Assembly (NCBI GenBank): GCA_937922655.1 | Contig: CALAJH010000011.1 | Location: forward strand, 1 to 64,000 | From: an uncultured Bacteroidia bacterium | GTDB lineage: Bacteria > Bacteroidota > Bacteroidia > J057 > CALAJH01 | Reading direction: 5' to 3' | Length of the DNA: 64,000 nt | Shown: piece after piece, positions 36,281 to 44,254 of the stretch | Layout: the number at the start of each line of letters is the position of its first letter | Position numbering within the stretch: position 1 is the stretch's first letter | Position numbers and translations under genes: made by a program | Notes under the pieces: model-generated | Seen by the model: the letters and a program-made list of their open reading frames with translations, nothing else | Databases searched by the model: none | Told to the model about the DNA's origin: nothing

Positions 36281-36742
36281 ATTTTTTAGCACGGGCAAAA
36301 CGTATTTTTTTGTTGTTTTTCCGGAATGTAAAGGTCGGCTGCCGTGCGTAGGGCGGTCGAGGTTCCGGCCAAGAGCAAAAGTGTATTACGCCATTTTTAT
36401 CTTTGGTTTTAGTTTCATAGCATGGCGTGTAAAAATTATTTGTATTTTTGTATCAGGATAAATCGTTATCGTTTGTTGTTTTGAGTAGCGTTAAACAGAT
36501 AATGACGGGGATTATCTTTGGCGCATTTAAATTAATTCTTGATGTCGGGGATAAATGATTAACGTCTTTTATCCGTACGGATTTTTCATTGTTAGTCTAC
36601 ACCAACACTATCGCCCCAAAAACAAATTTTACGTTCCCAAAAGACAAATAAAAAACGCCGTCGTTTGTTTGGAATCAAACAATTTCCCCCAATGAAGCAA
36701 AGTATCGTTTTAATTTGCTAACTTTGGGATAAAATTAACGCA
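36281..36742 (+). other. Intergenic region, 462 nt, with orphan -7 boxes
   Basis: A/T-rich, no ORF I can defend. Two exact -7 matches (TATCTTTG at 36398-36405 and TATTTTTG at 36443-36450) face rightward about 300 nt ahead of the next gene without a reading frame behind them, so a long leader or a small RNA is possible. A third -7 box at 36719-36726 belongs to the gene at 36743. Confidence 0.4.
36719..36726 (+). promoter_or_regulatory. -7 box TAACTTTG for the surface-protein pair
   Basis: An exact TAnnTTTG match 16 nt before the ATG at 36743. The -33 element is degenerate. Confidence 0.5.
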
Positions 36743-37225
36743 ATGAAAACGGCAACGCTATTGGCGATAGGGGTTGTGACGGCGAAGGTTGTCGTCGCGC
36801 AAGAAATAACGGTGGAGCGATACGTCTTCGGGGCTACGGGCTCGTCGCGAACTTCGAACGAAATCCATGTGTCCGCCACGGCGGGGCAAACCGCCGTAGG
36901 AACGCGAACCGCCGAGAACGTCGTGTTTACGCAGGGATTTCAGCAACAATGGCTCGAAGCCCCGGTTTCGAGAATACAAGTCCCCGGCAGAAATATTTCC
37001 TTGTTTCCCAATCCCACGGACGGCGTTTTTGAAATTTCGGGTTTGGACGACGTGCACGTCGAAGTTTTCGACCTTATCGGCAAACGCATCGAACTTCGTC
37101 AAGACGGCCGTCGCTTCGAATTTCCCGAAAATGCGGCGGAGGGGGTGTATCCCGTACGCATGACCCTGCTTCGGCCCGACGGCACGGTGGATTACGTCAA
37201 TTTCAAAATTCAACTTTATCGTTAG
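36743..37225 (+). CDS. Small T9SS-secreted protein
   Basis: A 160-residue exported protein. Signal peptide about 1-19 (ending VVAQ). The short mature region EITVERYVFGATGSSRTS...SATAGQTAVGT and FTQGFQQ near 66 is the pattern commonly seen in Bacteroidota proteins that are little more than a T9SS sorting domain. The C-terminus (NISLFPNPTDGVFEISGL, then VEVFDLIGKRI and GVYPVRM) is a complete type A sorting domain. It precedes a 900-residue modular surface protein by 4 nt, and the pair is probably co-expressed, possibly as an anchor or accessory for it (inference). Confidence 0.8.
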   Translation: MKTATLLAIGVVTAKVVVAQEITVERYVFGATGSSRTSNEIHVSATAGQTAVGTRTAENVVFTQGFQQQWLEAPVSRIQVPGRNISLFPNPTDGVFEISGLDDVHVEVFDLIGKRIELRQDGRRFEFPENAAEGVYPVRMTLLRPDGTVDYVNFKIQLYR

Positions 37226-37229
37226 AAAA

Positions 37230-39932
37230 ATGCAGAAATATATTATTTTTTTCGTCGCCGCGCTAATGTTCCATTCGGCGGGGGCGCAAAACGTTCCGCA
37301 AGGAATCAATTACCAAGCGGCGGTACGCGACGTCGACGGCAAACCTTTAACCAACAAGCGCATTACCGTACGATTCAGCGTTCGCGACGGCGCCGTCAAC
37401 GGTCCCGTTGTTTTTTCCGAAACCCATTCCGTCGACACCGACGCTTACGGTCTTTTCGACCTTGTCATCGGTACGGGCAACGCCGTTTCAGGGTCGTTTT
37501 CGTCGGTCAACTGGGCGCAATCGGCAAAATTCTTGCAGGTCGAGGTAGACCCTGCGGGATTGACGAACTTCAAACCCTTAATGACCACGCGATTTTGGGC
37601 CGTGCCTTACGCCGTCATTGCCGACAGCGCGTTAAAGGTCGCGGGCGGCGGAGGAGGAGGCGACAATTGGGGCAGCCAATCGGCGGTGGTATTGCCGCCG
37701 TTGACGGGCTCGGGCACGACGTCGGCGCCGGTGCGCTTGCAAAATGCGAGCGCCGCGGGACACGCTTGGGTGTGGGACGGTGCGGCTTGGGTTTCGGCTC
37801 CCGTCGGCGACCACTGGGGAAGTCAAACGGCCAACGTCGTGGCGCCGCTTGTCGGCGACGGCACCCCGGCCAATCCTATTCGTTTGCCTTCCCCCGCCGA
37901 AACGGGCGTATTAATTTGGGACGGCGTTCAATGGACGGCGGCAAGCTTGGCCACCGACGCCACCCTTACGGGTTCGGGTGCAACGGCCCATCCCCTTTCC
38001 ATCGCTCCGCAAGGAGCCGCGGCGGGACAAGTCTTGAAATGGAACGGCCAAACATGGCTTCCGTCCAACGACGACGTTTCCGGCACGGGCGAACCTTTGC
38101 AAGTAACGCCGAGATTGGCGGGCAACGGTACGACGGGCAGTCCGCTCGACATCGCCGGACAGGGCGCAAGCACGGGTCAAGTGCTGAAATGGAACGGAAC
38201 GTCGTGGACCCCCGCCAACGATGAAACCGGTTCCGGCGGCGGAAGCGCCTACACCCCCGGCGCCGGCATCAGCATCAACGCCAACGTCATTTCCGCCACC
38301 GACGCTGTAGTGGGCAACGAGGTCGTCAATGCAACGTTTGGCGGCGGTTTGGTGCGTTCGGGCGACGGCTCGGCGGGCAATCCCTACACCCTCGGACTGC
38401 CCACCACGGGCGTAACCGTAGGTCAAGTGATGACGTGGAACGGTTCCAATTGGGCGCCGGCCGCTCCGCAAACCGGAAACATTACCATGACCGGAACCAA
38501 CGGTATTTCCGTTACCCCCGCCTCGGGTACGTCGTTTACCGTTTCGCTTCCCGCCGGCACGACCTCCGGGCAAGTCATGACATGGAACGGCTCCACGTGG
38601 ACGGCACAAGCTCCGTCCGGCGGCGGCGCTTACACCGCGGGCAACGGTATTTCCATCACGGGCAACCAAATCACCCACACCATCTGGACCGAGGCCGCCG
38701 GCAACGCCTACAAAAGTACGGGCAGGGTTGGGGTCGGTACTTCCAACCCCGCCGCCACGCTGGACGTTTCCGCCAATTCGACCGACGCCTTGCCCTCGCT
38801 GCTCATCAACGAAACCGAAAACGACTTTGCCCGCCTCGGTTTCAAAAACAGCGCCGCCACGCCGCAATGGGGTATTTTCGCGCGTCCGCAAGCCACGGGA
38901 GCCACGGGCATGCTTAAATTTAATTACAGCACGGGCAATCTGGACGTCATGACCCTTACGCACGACGGCAAAGTCGGCATCAACAACAATGCGCCAAGCA
39001 ACGAGGGCCGTGTACACATGCTGACGAGTACGCGTTTGGGCGGCATTTTTGAAACCAACCACACCACCGACGGCAATCGCGCCGTAGCGCTCGAAGGCAT
39101 TTACTCATCGACCCAAGCCTATGACGGGACGGGTGTACGCGGTACGTCCGAACCCCAACCGGGCCGCGGCACGGGAGGACGTTTTTACGGCGGCGCCATC
39201 GGCGCGGTCGGTTCGGTGATGCAAAACTTCGTCGGTACTTACGCCCTTACCGGCGTTTACGGAGAAGCGGGTACCGCAACCCCCAACCAACAAGGCACCC
39301 GTATGGGCGTTTACGGCTTAGGCGCGGGTGGACAGTACAGCATCGGAATTTACGGTACGGCCAACGGCGCCGCCGCCAACGGCGAAAATTACGCCGGCTA
39401 TTTCAACGGCAACGTCGGCGTCGAAGCCGGGGACATGGTCGTCCAAGGGTTTATCGACAAATTGGGCGGCACCTTCAAAATCGACCATCCCCTCGACCCC
39501 GAAAACCGATATCTCAGCCATAGTTTTGTCGAAAGTCCCGACATGATGAACGTTTACAACGGCAACGTCGTCACGGACGCGGCGGGCTACGCGACCGTTG
39601 AATTGCCGACGTATTTCGAGGCGTTGAACCAAGACTTTCGTTATCAGCTGACGACCGTCGGAGAATGGGCGCAAGCGTGCGTTTGGCGCGAAATTCAAAA
39701 CAATCGTTTTGTGATTCGCACCGACAAACCCGGAGTAAAAGTTTCTTGGCAGGTAACGGGCGTTCGCAAAGACCCCGTCGCGCAAATGCGTCGCGTCGTC
39801 CCCGAAACCGAAAAACGCCCCGAACATCGCGGAAAATACCTTGCACCCGAAGCTTACGGCAAATCCGACGACTACCGTATTGCCGTACCGAATCAAAAAA
39901 TCCTGCCGGGATTGAAAAACGAAATCAAATAA
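37230..39932 (+). CDS. Modular surface protein with tail-fibre-like repeats
   Basis: A 900-residue exported protein. Signal peptide 1-19 (ending AGAQ). N-terminal domain about 20-130 begins NVPQGINYQAAVRDVDGKPL, a beta-sandwich common at the start of large Bacteroidota surface proteins. About 140-500 is repetitive: units with G.GTT..PL.IA, GQV(L/M).WNG..W.P and a D-rich linker occur at least four times, recalling phage tail-fibre or collagen-like shafts. About 500-740 contains trimeric-fibre-like strands (GRVGVGTSNPAATLDVS). The C-terminus (about 745-900: FKIDHPLDPENRYLSHSFVE, MMNVYNGNV, YFEALNQDFRYQLT, KVSWQVTGVR) is a conserved terminal domain shared across phyla. Probably an adhesin or fibre. 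Confidence 0.82.
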   Translation: MQKYIIFFVAALMFHSAGAQNVPQGINYQAAVRDVDGKPLTNKRITVRFSVRDGAVNGPVVFSETHSVDTDAYGLFDLVIGTGNAVSGSFSSVNWAQSAKFLQVEVDPAGLTNFKPLMTTRFWAVPYAVIADSALKVAGGGGGGDNWGSQSAVVLPPLTGSGTTSAPVRLQNASAAGHAWVWDGAAWVSAPVGDHWGSQTANVVAPLVGDGTPANPIRLPSPAETGVLIWDGVQWTAASLATDATLTGSGATAHPLSIAPQGAAAGQVLKWNGQTWLPSNDDVSGTGEPLQVTPRLAGNGTTGSPLDIAGQGASTGQVLKWNGTSWTPANDETGSGGGSAYTPGAGISINANVISATDAVVGNEVVNATFGGGLVRSGDGSAGNPYTLGLPTTGVTVGQVMTWNGSNWAPAAPQTGNITMTGTNGISVTPASGTSFTVSLPAGTTSGQVMTWNGSTWTAQAPSGGGAYTAGNGISITGNQITHTIWTEAAGNAYKSTGRVGVGTSNPAATLDVSANSTDALPSLLINETENDFARLGFKNSAATPQWGIFARPQATGATGMLKFNYSTGNLDVMTLTHDGKVGINNNAPSNEGRVHMLTSTRLGGIFETNHTTDGNRAVALEGIYSSTQAYDGTGVRGTSEPQPGRGTGGRFYGGAIGAVGSVMQNFVGTYALTGVYGEAGTATPNQQGTRMGVYGLGAGGQYSIGIYGTANGAAANGENYAGYFNGNVGVEAGDMVVQGFIDKLGGTFKIDHPLDPENRYLSHSFVESPDMMNVYNGNVVTDAAGYATVELPTYFEALNQDFRYQLTTVGEWAQACVWREIQNNRFVIRTDKPGVKVSWQVTGVRKDPVAQMRRVVPETEKRPEHRGKYLAPEAYGKSDDYRIAVPNQKILPGLKNEIK

Positions 39933-40051
39933 TTCGTTTTGAATTGTCCCAACGTCGTTATCGACGTTTTATTTTCGCAAATGCAACGCCACGCGGCCAA
40001 CGACATCGTTTATCGATAAACGTAAGTGTTTTGCCGCGAACAGAAATAAAA

Positions 40052-40080
40052 AAACGCGCCTTCGTTTCGAGGGCGCGTTT
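40052..40080. terminator. Bidirectional terminator between convergent genes
   Basis: A 13-bp stem with one G-U pair (left arm 40052-40064, right arm 40068-40080, loop TTT), GC-rich in the centre. A T-tract follows on the plus side (AATTTT) and an A-run precedes it, which gives T's on the minus side. It lies between the plus-strand surface protein and the minus-strand lipoprotein. Confidence 0.85.
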
Positions 40081-40101
40081 AATTTTGCTTAATAAAGTAG
40101 G

Positions 40102-40881
40102 CTAGCGAAACTTAATCTCGAATTCGTGCATCGTTCGATGCTCTTCCTTGTTGATTAACAAAACGTGGAGGGCGTACGAGTGAGCTTGGTCGTATTTGGC
40201 GACGGCATGGAAGTCGAAAGGAAACTCGGGCTCGCCGTTGAACGTAAAATCTTTTTCAAAAATAACGTTTTCGTCGCCGTGGGAGGTTTTGTGGCTGTGG
40301 CCGTCCTCTTTTTTGATTTTAAATTCGGCCTTTTCCAAGCCCGCGGACGCAATGCTTTTTATCAAGCCTTTGATGTGTAAACGAAGGCTGTCGGAATGCG
40401 TAAATTCGATATGTTCGCTCACGTCTTGACCGTTTACTTTAAAGTTAAGAAGAGCGGGCATTTCGGGATGCATAAGCGTCAAGTCGATTTCGACGAACGC
40501 GGCCTCGTTGCCTTCTTTATCGGTGCAATAAAGCATGACGTGATAAAAGCCGGCGGTGGCGTTGGCGGGAATGGGAATTCTGAAATCGTGCACGAAGCTT
40601 TTGCCCGAAAGCGAGACGATTTGGTTAAACGCGAACTTTTGCGACGCGGTTTTATGACTGTGGCCGTCAAACGCATCGTGGATTTCTATTTTTGCGCTTC
40701 CGAGTTCACGGTCGTCGGAAAAGGCGGCGGAAATAACGAGCGTGTCGCCGGCGGTGGCCGAGATTTTCAATTTGTTTTGATTGACGGCAATAACGGGCTT
40801 GACCACGTCGGGGTCTTCTTTCTTTTTGCATGCCGTTAGCGCGAAAACGGCTACGGCGCCCAGATAAAGGAGTTTTTTCAT
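40102..40881 (-). CDS. Histidine-rich DUF4625 lipoprotein, probably metal-binding
   Basis: A 259-residue lipoprotein. The start at 40881 gives MKKLLYLGAVAVFALTAC with lipobox LTAC (Cys18) followed by KKKEDP; an upstream in-frame ATG would lie inside the operator region. Two DUF4625-like beta-sandwich domains are visible (about 30-145 and 150-259). Each has a histidine-rich loop: DAFDGHSHKTASQ in the first and KEDGHSHKTSHGDEN in the second. DUF4625 lipoproteins are Bacteroidota specific and often sit with metal or heme uptake genes. The HxH clusters suggest binding of a transition metal (inference). The promoter is overlain by two TTGCAAC palindromes, implying tight regulation. Confidence 0.85.
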   Translation of the reverse strand: MKKLLYLGAVAVFALTACKKKEDPDVVKPVIAVNQNKLKISATAGDTLVISAAFSDDRELGSAKIEIHDAFDGHSHKTASQKFAFNQIVSLSGKSFVHDFRIPIPANATAGFYHVMLYCTDKEGNEAAFVEIDLTLMHPEMPALLNFKVNGQDVSEHIEFTHSDSLRLHIKGLIKSIASAGLEKAEFKIKKEDGHSHKTSHGDENVIFEKDFTFNGEPEFPFDFHAVAKYDQAHSYALHVLLINKEEHRTMHEFEIKFR

Positions 40882-40888
40882 ACTTTTT

Positions 40889-40948
40889 ATTTTTGCAACT
40901 TGGTTGCAAAAATACGACAAAATCCTCTTTTGCAACCACGTTGCAGAA
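40889..40948 (-). promoter_or_regulatory. Two tandem TTGCAAC-N3-GTTGCAA operators on the lipoprotein promoter
   Basis: Copy 1 (40889-40913) is a perfect 11-bp inverted repeat with a TTG spacer. Copy 2 (40928-40948) is a 9-bp inverted repeat with one mismatch and a CAC spacer. Centres are 37 nt apart. Copy 1 covers the -7 box; copy 2 covers the -33 region. The architecture is that of a repressor operator; the palindrome resembles targets of Fur-superfamily metalloregulators, but the regulator is not identified. Confidence 0.75.
40907..40914 (-). promoter_or_regulatory. -7 box TATTTTTG of the lipoprotein gene
   Basis: On the minus strand (40914-40907), an exact TAnnTTTG match. Transcription would start near 40901, about 20 nt before the ATG at 40881. 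A GTTG at 40936-40933, 18 nt upstream, may serve as the -33. Confidence 0.6.
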
Positions 40949-40992
40949 AAAAAAATGCGCTTAAACAAAAATATTTGGCGGGGTTAAACCCA

Positions 40993-41655
40993 TTAGGTAT
41001 ACATGGCCAAACCGCCGGAAGCGATGAGCGCGTCGAGGAATTTGGCAAAGGAAACTTTTTCGGACCCGGCGCGAGACTTTGGAGCGCAACGTGCCGTTGA
41101 AACGCTCGACGTAGTGGGTTTGTCCCCTTTGGGATTGGGGGCGATGCACGTCTTCAAGAACAACGCTTGGGCATACTTCGTATAATTCGATATCGAAAAA
41201 GTGAGTTTTCTTACGTTTTTGACCATACGATTTTAAAAACGTTTCGGTCTCCGACGGCGAAGGCCGTCGCCCGGCTTGTTTGACGGCAAAGCAACATCCA
41301 CCTCCGGTTTTTTATTGTTTTTGCGCCCTACAAACACACAAAGTTCGTCCACCTTGAAGATTAAATTTTTTGAGTTTTTTTAACGTCTTTACATCCCGAA
41401 CGACATGGGACGCTTTTATACAAACTTGGTGCAAACTATAGTCGAACTTACGTCGAGGACGCGGCAACCGGTGCGAAGCCAAATCCGTTCTTTGCGCATG
41501 CGCTCGGCAAGAATGCGAACCTCGGTTTCGACGATTTTATGAGTCGTGGACGAACCTTCTCCAATAGTCTTTACACAAAAAGCGTGGTTTTGTGTTCGTT
41601 TTTCATTTTTCACGATATTGCGGCTTGATCGGGCCGGGCATGTTGCGTTGTTCAT
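40993..41655 (-). pseudogene. Decayed IS1-family transposase
   Basis: Remnants of an IS1-family transposase read across three minus-strand frames. From the 5' end (41655): a zinc-finger-like start (CPARSSRNIVKNEKRTQNHAF, second Cys lost), an HTH (ERIWLRTGCRVLDVSSTIV) ending in a stop at 41416; then after a frameshift KVDELCVFVGRKNNKK with the first catalytic Asp of the DDE domain, ending in a stop; then another frame with QTHYVERFNGTLRSKVSRRVRK including the catalytic Glu; then a final shift to EKVSFAKFLDALIAS. The central DDE section is shortened. Clear terminal inverted repeats or target duplications could not be defined. The element is inactive and lies between the lipoprotein promoter and ffh. 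Confidence 0.8.
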
Positions 41656-41736
41656 TGTGCAAATGTTTTCCGACCCGCGGATTTTTTTTATCGTTACCCG
41701 GGGTACACTAACATGGTTTGATAAATACGATAAAAA

Positions 41737-41768
41737 TTTCCAAATCCCCGGCAAACGCCGTATTTTTG
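41737..41768 (+). promoter_or_regulatory. ffh promoter (TTTC-N20-TATTTTTG)
   Basis: The -7 TATTTTTG at 41761-41768 is exact; a near-consensus TTTC at 41737-41740 sits 20 nt upstream. It lies 17 nt before the ffh ATG and just outside the transposase remnant. Confidence 0.6.
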
Positions 41769-41785
41769 CAATTCGCAAAAAGAAT

Positions 41786-43132
41786 ATGTTTGAGTCGTTA
41801 AGTACCAAGCTGGAGCGGGCCTTCAAAACCCTTCGGGGGGAAGGTAAAATCAGTGAAATCAACATCGCCGAAACGGTGCGCGAAATACGTCGCGCGTTGT
41901 TGGACGCGGACGTGAATTACAAGGTTGCCAAGGATTTTACGGACAAGGTCAAGGCCGAAGCCCTTGGCCAAGACGTACGTTTGGCCGTTTCTCCGGGGCA
42001 GTTGATGGTCAAAATCGTCCACGACGAGCTCGTCAAGCTCATGGGCGAACGCAACGTCGGCTTGCAGTACGCCAAAACGGGACCGACCGTCATTCTCATG
42101 GCGGGCCTGCAAGGTTCGGGAAAAACGACGTTTTCCGCCAAACTCGCCAAGTTTGTCAAGGCCCGGGGAAAAAATCCGCTTTTGGTCGCCTGCGACGTTT
42201 ACCGTCCCGCCGCCATCGACCAGCTTTCCGTTTTGGGCGAACAAATTTCGATTCCCGTTTACAAAGAACCGTCCAACACCGACCCCGTCAAAATCGCGCT
42301 GGCCGCCGTCGAGGAGGCGAAAAAGACGGGTAGGGACGTGGTCATCGTCGATACCGCCGGTCGCTTGGCGGTGGACGAGCAGATGATGGACGAAATCGAA
42401 CGGCTCAAGAACGCGCTCAAGCCCCACGAAATTCTGTTCGTCGTCGACAGCATGACGGGTCAGGACGCGGTCAATACGGCCAAAGCCTTCAACGACCGAC
42501 TCGACTTTACCGGAACGATACTTACCAAACTCGACGGCGACACCCGGGGCGGCGCCGCCATTTCCATTCTGGCCGTCGTCAATAAACCGATAAAGTTCAT
42601 CGGTACGGGGGAAAAGATGGACGCCATCGACCTGTTCTATCCCGAGCGTATGGCGGGCCGGATTTTGGGCATGGGCGACGTCGTTACCCTCGTCGAACGC
42701 GCCCAAGAACAGTTCGACCGCGAAGAGAGCGAAAGGCTCCAAAAGAAAATTCGTAAAAACCAGTTTGATTTTGAGGATTTTCTCAACCAGTTGGCCCAAA
42801 TCAAAAAAATGGGCAATCTTAAAGAGCTTATCGGCATGATTCCGGGCATTGGGAAAATGGCCAAAGACATAGACATCGAAGACGACGCCTTCAAACACAT
42901 CGAGGCCATCATTCTTTCCATGACCCGCGAAGAACGCCGCAATCCTGCGGTCATCAACGGCTCGCGCCGGGCGCGCATCGCCAAAGGTTCGGGACGAACG
43001 GTGCAGGAGGTCAACCAACTGCTCAAACAATTCAACGAAATGAAAAAAATGATGCGCACCATGAACAAAATGATGGCCGGCGGGCGCGACCTCAAACATA
43101 TGGAAATGCTTAGGCAGCGGTTGGGACGATAA
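41786..43132 (+). CDS. ffh: Signal recognition particle protein Ffh
   Basis: A 448-residue SRP GTPase. With 4.5S RNA and FtsY it targets nascent membrane proteins co-translationally. N domain about 1-90 (MFESLSTKLERAFKTLRGEG); G domain with P-loop AGLQGSGKTTFSAKLA near 106-120, DTAGRLAVDEQMMDE near 190, TKLDGDTRGGAA near 248, and FIGTGEKMDAIDLF near 272; methionine-rich M domain about 325-448 ending MLRQRLGR. The start is ATG 41786: upstream in-frame sequence runs through the transposase relic. dnaX begins at the very next base after the stop, so the two are probably co-transcribed. Confidence 0.97.
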   Translation: MFESLSTKLERAFKTLRGEGKISEINIAETVREIRRALLDADVNYKVAKDFTDKVKAEALGQDVRLAVSPGQLMVKIVHDELVKLMGERNVGLQYAKTGPTVILMAGLQGSGKTTFSAKLAKFVKARGKNPLLVACDVYRPAAIDQLSVLGEQISIPVYKEPSNTDPVKIALAAVEEAKKTGRDVVIVDTAGRLAVDEQMMDEIERLKNALKPHEILFVVDSMTGQDAVNTAKAFNDRLDFTGTILTKLDGDTRGGAAISILAVVNKPIKFIGTGEKMDAIDLFYPERMAGRILGMGDVVTLVERAQEQFDREESERLQKKIRKNQFDFEDFLNQLAQIKKMGNLKELIGMIPGIGKMAKDIDIEDDAFKHIEAIILSMTREERRNPAVINGSRRARIAKGSGRTVQEVNQLLKQFNEMKKMMRTMNKMMAGGRDLKHMEMLRQRLGR

Positions 43133-44254
43133 ATGGAGCAATTTATTGTATCGGCGCGGAAGTATCGTCCGGGGACGTTCGAGACGGTCGTGGGGCAAAC
43201 GCACATTACCCATACGCTTCGAAACGCGCTCAAAACCGGACAGCTGGCGCACGCCTTTTTGTTTTGCGGTCCCCGGGGGGTGGGAAAAACCACGTGCGCC
43301 CGTATTTTGGCCAAAGCCGTCAATTGTTTGAACCTCACCCCCGAAGGCGACCCCTGCAACGAATGCGCGTCGTGCACCGCCTTCAACGACGGCCGCAGCA
43401 TGAACATCTTCGAACTCGACGCGGCCTCCAACAACGGCGTCGACGATATTCGCGGCCTCATCGACAGGCTTCGCTTCATTCCTCAGGGCGGAAGTCGAAG
43501 CGTTTACATCATCGACGAAGTGCACATGCTTTCGACCGCCGCCTTCAACGCCTTTCTCAAAACCCTTGAAGAACCGCCTGCCCACGCCCTTTTTATCCTC
43601 GCCACCACCGAAAAACACAAAATTCTGCCCACCATCCTTTCCCGTTGCCAAAAGTTCGACTTCAAACGCATCAAGACCGAGGAGATTATCGGTCAAATGG
43701 TACGCATCGCCGAACGCGAAAACATCGCCTACGAACGCGACGCGCTTTACCTCATCGCCCAAAAAGCCGACGGCGGCATGCGCGACGCCCTTTCCATCTT
43801 TGACCAAATGGTCAATTTCGGAAATAAAAACGTTACCTACGCCGTCGTGCTGGAAAATCTTTCCATCCTCGACCACGACTATTTTTTTCGGGCGACGGAT
43901 TACATGCTCGCCAAAGACCATGCGGGGCTTCTGCTTCTGCTCAACGAAGTGTACGAAAAAGGCTTTGACGGACTTAGTTTTCTCCAAGGCCTTATCGAAC
44001 ATTTGCGCAACCTCTTGGTCGCACAACAAGCTCAAACCCTCGACCTGCTCGAAACAACCGAAACGGCCCGACAAAAATATTTGATGCAGGTCAAAAGTTT
44101 TTCGCCGACCCTGCTTTTGAACGCGTTTCATTTGTCGTTGGAGGCGGAATCGGGATTTAGGTCGGCGATGGCGCCACGTCTCCAACTCGAACTTTTTTTG
44201 ATAAAACTGGCGCACCTGACGACGGCCGTCGAGGTGGCGGAAAAAAAAAACTAA
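43133..44254 (+). CDS. dnaX: DNA polymerase III gamma subunit (zero-frame product of dnaX)
   Basis: A 373-residue clamp-loader ATPase. P-loop CGPRGVGKTTCARIL near 45-60, zinc-binding CNECASC near 75-81 with an upstream Cys, DEVHMLSTAAFNAFLKTLEEPP near 125-147 (Walker B), SRCQKFDFKRI near 170 (sensor 1/arginine finger). The zero frame stops at TAA 44252-44254 directly after ten consecutive A's. The product therefore has domains I-III only, like the gamma form of E. coli. The usual C-terminal tau domain is encoded just downstream in the -1 frame. A gene of this size is complete as gamma but not as the tau that bridges two polymerases. Confidence 0.95.
   Translation: MEQFIVSARKYRPGTFETVVGQTHITHTLRNALKTGQLAHAFLFCGPRGVGKTTCARILAKAVNCLNLTPEGDPCNECASCTAFNDGRSMNIFELDAASNNGVDDIRGLIDRLRFIPQGGSRSVYIIDEVHMLSTAAFNAFLKTLEEPPAHALFILATTEKHKILPTILSRCQKFDFKRIKTEEIIGQMVRIAERENIAYERDALYLIAQKADGGMRDALSIFDQMVNFGNKNVTYAVVLENLSILDHDYFFRATDYMLAKDHAGLLLLLNEVYEKGFDGLSFLQGLIEHLRNLLVAQQAQTLDLLETTETARQKYLMQVKSFSPTLLLNAFHLSLEAESGFRSAMAPRLQLELFLIKLAHLTTAVEVAEKKN
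44241..44250 (+). promoter_or_regulatory. A10 slippery tract in dnaX
   Basis: Ten A's follow GCGG and precede CTAA. The zero frame reads GAA AAA AAA AAC TAA; slipping back one base gives GAA AAA AAA AAA CTA and continues in an open frame of 198 codons. A purine-rich GAGGTGG lies directly upstream. Polymerase slippage on the same tract could have the same effect. Confidence 0.8.

Noticed and set aside
41416-41865. A 149-codon minus-strand ORF taken as an intact gene
   Set aside because: Only its 3' part (from 41655) has sense, as the N-terminus of an IS1 transposase; the remainder is antisense to the ffh start, and the transposase continues in other frames.
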